DNA of 64,000 bases from Petrosia ficiformis (taxonomy: Eukaryota; Porifera; Demospongiae; Haplosclerida; Petrosiidae). Each line of letters starts with the position of its first letter. The first letter of the stretch is position 1. Location of the stretch: the NCBI GenBank assembly GCA_947044365.1, contig OX345646.1:1538001-1602000 (forward strand). Direction: 5' to 3'. This document shows, piece by piece, positions 60,990 through 64,000 of this stretch. The notes beneath the pieces were generated by a model that had not been told where the DNA came from, did not search any database, and saw only the letters and a program-made list of their open reading frames with translations. The position numbers and the translations under genes are program-made.

Positions 60990-62095
60990 GTGATTCATAT
61001 GTGGTTGATGAGAAGATGTTTAGTCTCACTGGAGACAAGAAATGCACTTTAGAATGGCCAGACTATGGAGTACGCATTGATGTTTCTGAAGGATCTCTTT
61101 CTGCTGGACAAAAAACAAACCTCTGTGTGAAATCTATTGTTGCTGGTGATTTTAGACTACCACCTAACTGTTACCTTGTTAGTAGTATATATTATATAAG
61201 TTGTCCTGAAAGGTTCAGCAAGAAAGTAGCCTTACATGTTCCTCATGCTGCTATCATTGAGTCAGAGGAAGAAGCTTCACATTTCAGATTCTATGCTGCA
61301 AAATGTTCCAGTGGTCCACCTTATCAGTTCAAAGAACTTCGCGGTGGTTCTTTCACTCCTTTAAGTGAATCTGCATGTATTGAACTAAACCAGTTTTCAT
61401 ATATAGTTGCAGGAGCAAAGACACCACCAAAACAGAGATATTTCTCTCAAGTCTTTTACAAATTAAAGCAGCCTTGCTCAGAGTGGGACATGTTTTTTGT
61501 CATTATAAAAGATGACTGTGCATTTCAAAAGGTTAATTATTTTTTTCTATTCCCAATAATATCTTGCATTCCATCTTTATAGTTTGTTAGTGAGAAGTAC
61601 CGGGATTGCTGTACAGGTGTTGAGCAGCTAGTAAGACTTAAGAAAGATGCAAGTTGTATCAAATTGAAGCCAGCCAGTGGTTGGTTAGACCAGTGGAAAA
61701 TGACTGCAATGATAGCTTCTGTGGTATAAGCATAATACGTATTTCTATAATTATATTACTTCATTTTTTCTCTGTACTAAGTAGATTGAAAAAGAAGTTA
61801 TTGACTATTTCACTCCTCAACATACTCTTTATGTTCCACACTGTCATTTTAACTTTTGTTGGAAATCTCACTTGCCTCCGAAGCCATTGTCTATGAAGAT
61901 TCATTTGGAAGGGTTGTTGAACCAGCCAATTTCTTCCAGGTAATACTACCTCAACAGCTATCACAAGGTATAATACACATGTATTCCTTTTAATTTTTAA
62001 AAATTTTATGTTGATTTTGCAATTTTTGACAGATCAGGAAACAGGTGAACATCATGTAAGGACTGATGGTTTGGTTAAACAGAAACTAGAAATAG
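60990..62095 (+). CDS. H module: divergent ZU5-UPA, with a probable frameshift
   Basis: Exons: 60990-61531 (ZU5 plus first UPA strands in one exon), 61583-61723, 61785-61966 and 62033-62095. ZU5 motifs: SLTGDKKCTLEWPDYGVRID, VSEGSL, IVAGDFRLPPNCYLVSSIYY. The UPA part continues VFYKLKQPCSEWDMFFVIIK and KLKPASGWLDQW. In the third exon the frame from the acceptor (IEKEVIDYFTPQHTLYVPHC) reads well to about 61,910, but only a frame one base off joins the phase-1 exon that follows (VVEPANFFQVILPQQLSQ then DQETGEHH). A missing G in GAAGGG(G)TTG at 61,909-61,914 would explain both, so this copy may be broken, or the assembly has an error. It is much more diverged from the gene B ZU5 than the 48-kb copy is. 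No start codon is visible upstream; phase allows splicing from 58,045. Confidence 0.65.
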
Positions 62096-64000
62096 GTTTG
62101 TTATTACTTCACAAAAATATTTTATGCCTGTAATTATCCCTGACCATGTGGGCAGACAGCAGACACTTTCTAAAGACTGCATCAGTACTCAGTAGATAGT
62201 AGTTTTCTGCAGCATTATAAATTTCCTTTTTTTTTGGATTCACCCTCAGAGCACTGATGTCACTTATATGTGACATTTGACCCTTACGTGTTCCAAAGAA
62301 TTCCATGAAAATGGCTAAAAAATTTGATGGTTTTTTTGGCTGCAATTAGGCCTAAACAATGATTACAGGGGAATTTTAAAGGGGTGTGTCCCCCCATTAA
62401 TGGGGGTTTGAAGGGGGTGCAGTCCCCTCGCCACCCATGCAATTTGGGGGTTCAGTGACCTCGCCTATGCAATCTGGTGGGTAGCTAAAGCATTTTTCTT
62501 GCTGTAAAACCCGAAATTGTGGGTGTAGCTGGTGCCAACATGCAGTGGTGTCCTTTTGCCCCAGTTAAGTCAAAAAAGGAGAGCACTGCATTTGATTTAA
62601 TCCTACGAAACGCTTGGGGACTTTCGCATCCCGGTAAGCAAGTTGGTAGAAGTAGTACTCCATGTTGGAAAAGGAGCCAAGTTTGGGGGAGAGAAAGTGA
62701 ACGGTGGCAAAGTATATGCAGCAGAGACACCAGTGTTGAAAATGGGAGAAATTTTGCTCAATCCTTTAAGGGTTAATTGTGGATACTAATTTAGAGATGT
62801 CCCTATGATTGCGTTTATGATTGCTTTAGTGCACTAAAGCAATCATAAACGCAATCATAAACGCAATCATAGGGACATCTCTTTTGGCCATCATTAAAAC
62901 AACAATTACTACAGATCTTTAATGTAATTTGCTATATACTTGCTTCATTGTTTAGCATACCTTAAGAACACTATTTTAGTGGTTTTTGCTAAATTTGCTA
63001 AAATTGCTAAATTAGTATCCACAATGTTGTTACTAAAGATACAATTACAAATACATGGTAATGATTGTACTAATGAATAAATGCTACCTGACCTCTGACC
63101 CCACATTTATAAATACCCAAGGTTACGTTGTCCGTTTACATTTAATTTAGTACTTGGGTGGAAACATCTCAATTAGTTTACATAATGCACTCACTACACT
63201 TATGCATTTTGTATTAATTGCCCCACTCGCTACACTAAAACTTAAAGGATGTTTTAAATGTTACTTATTGTCAATGTGACAGGAAGTACTATTTGAGCAA
63301 CAGTTCACTATTATGTTGTATGTAGCTTTGTGTCTTCAAGGAGAGTGCTTTCATATTATTCCGTTTGCTATTAGTCACTCTTTGCCCAATTTTACTTGGA
63401 TTTAGACTCCTGATGTAATAATTGTTGTAAATTGTAAGAGCAGTTGTATATTGTATTTATATATTAGTATTTAAAAAAAAAGCTTATCTTTATTTTGATT
63501 TGAAGTCCACTAGTAGCTTGTTTAAAGTGCCAATGTTCATAGTTTTGCAGGAAATTGGTAATAGACAGATCAACAGATGATATTTAAACTGTTATAACTT
63601 TAGAACTGAAAGTAATTGCAAATTCCTAACATGCAAGATTTTTTTTCAAGTCTAATGGTACCTTCACACACACCCACACAACTTGATTATCGTAACCTTC
63701 TACCTGGAAACAGACACACAAAACAATTACTGTACTTTGCGTTTATACACTTATTTGTTTTCTTAAGGGTTTTTTGTAGTTCTTCGATCTGGTTTTTTCA
63801 TGCTGCTTATCTTAGTAACTCCTATATGTACTTCTCAATATAATGAAAAAATAATCACATGTGTGTGATGTAAGCTTAAGCTTAGAGCTTAGAATTTGGT
63901 TTTTATTTGCAAACTTGGCACAATTAGTAAAAACTTTGACAAATTTTGTACCTGGACATGGCATATTACACACATGCATTGTTATGTGTATAAAGATGTG
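62096..64000. other. no exon recognised; MITEs and a third copy of ZU5-upstream intron
   Basis: 62,340-62,780 is relatively GC-rich, with an open frame at 62,519-62,776 that I do not recognise. 62,775-63,025 is an inverted-repeat element (aattgtggatactaatttag facing ctaaattagtatccacaat) that contains a palindrome, 62,793-62,882, built from the ATCCCTATGATTGCTTT family. 63,060-63,130 matches 35,640 and 50,250. 63,243-63,735 matches gene B intron 1 (6,980-7,460), the sequence that precedes ZU5 exons. Confidence 0.6.

Noticed and set aside
61270..61310. HFRF near the end of the third ZU5, considered as a PIDD-type HFS autocleavage site
   Set aside because: The residue after Phe is Arg rather than Ser, and the other ZU5 copies have no HF motif there, so self-cleavage is not supported.
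62519..62776. 85-residue open frame in a GC-richer stretch
   Set aside because: No recognisable domain, no splice context and flanked by repeats; could be a fragment of a repeat, so not called.

Overview
This is animal genomic DNA: AT-rich, full of microsatellites and small inverted-repeat elements, with short coding exons bounded by GT..AG introns. The coding modules (death domain, CARD-like fold, ZU5-UPA, Roc-COR GTPase, caspase-like C14) and their wording fit a demosponge, most likely Amphimedon or a close relative. That assignment rests on family resemblance, since no search was possible. There is no bacterial-style operon, rRNA, tRNA or CRISPR array that I can see.

Layout. 1-957 (+): 3' end of a death-domain gene with a C-terminal membrane anchor. 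1.6-2.7 kb (-): the 3' half of an AP-endonuclease (APEX1-type) gene; a decayed second copy lies at 12.7-14.0 kb (-), inside a ~2 kb segmental duplication. 6.9-11.9 kb (+), gene B: a complete 8-exon gene (550 aa), ZU5-UPA plus a C-terminal death-fold-like helical domain, with a Tc1/mariner-like element in one intron. 14.8-22.1 kb: repeated non-coding leader-exon blocks, MITEs and a minisatellite. 22.2-36.6 kb (+), gene C: start exon, death domain, Roc-COR GTPase, a truncated second GTPase exon, caspase-like domain, a divergent Roc-COR GTPase and a CARD-like domain. 38.7-62.1 kb (+), locus E-H: a copy of gene B's start exon, then Roc-COR, caspase-like, ZU5-UPA, two death domains with a further helical domain, another Roc-COR and another ZU5-UPA. 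The end of the window holds a third copy of the sequence that precedes ZU5 modules, so the cluster probably continues.

How it fits together. Nearly every module is flanked by phase-1 introns, so modules can be joined, lost or duplicated without breaking the frame. Skipping the truncated GTPase, gene C reads in frame through all its modules (1,909 aa). Locus E-H also joins in frame from 40,032 to 58,045 (about 2,430 aa), and no start or stop codon forces a boundary between modules. The number of transcripts is uncertain and needs RNA data. The families suggest intracellular signalling or innate-immune/cell-death scaffolds: GTPase switches, death-fold adaptors and a caspase fold whose catalytic His is replaced in both copies. 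The function is inference.

Most striking points: a GTPase-caspase cassette appears to have landed in intron 1 of a ZU5 gene copy, splitting start exon from ZU5 exon while keeping the frame; parallel loss of the catalytic His in two caspase-like paralogues; and a recombination junction cutting a GTPase exon. Introns carry hAT-, Tc1- and piggyBac-like non-autonomous elements, some with clean target-site duplications.
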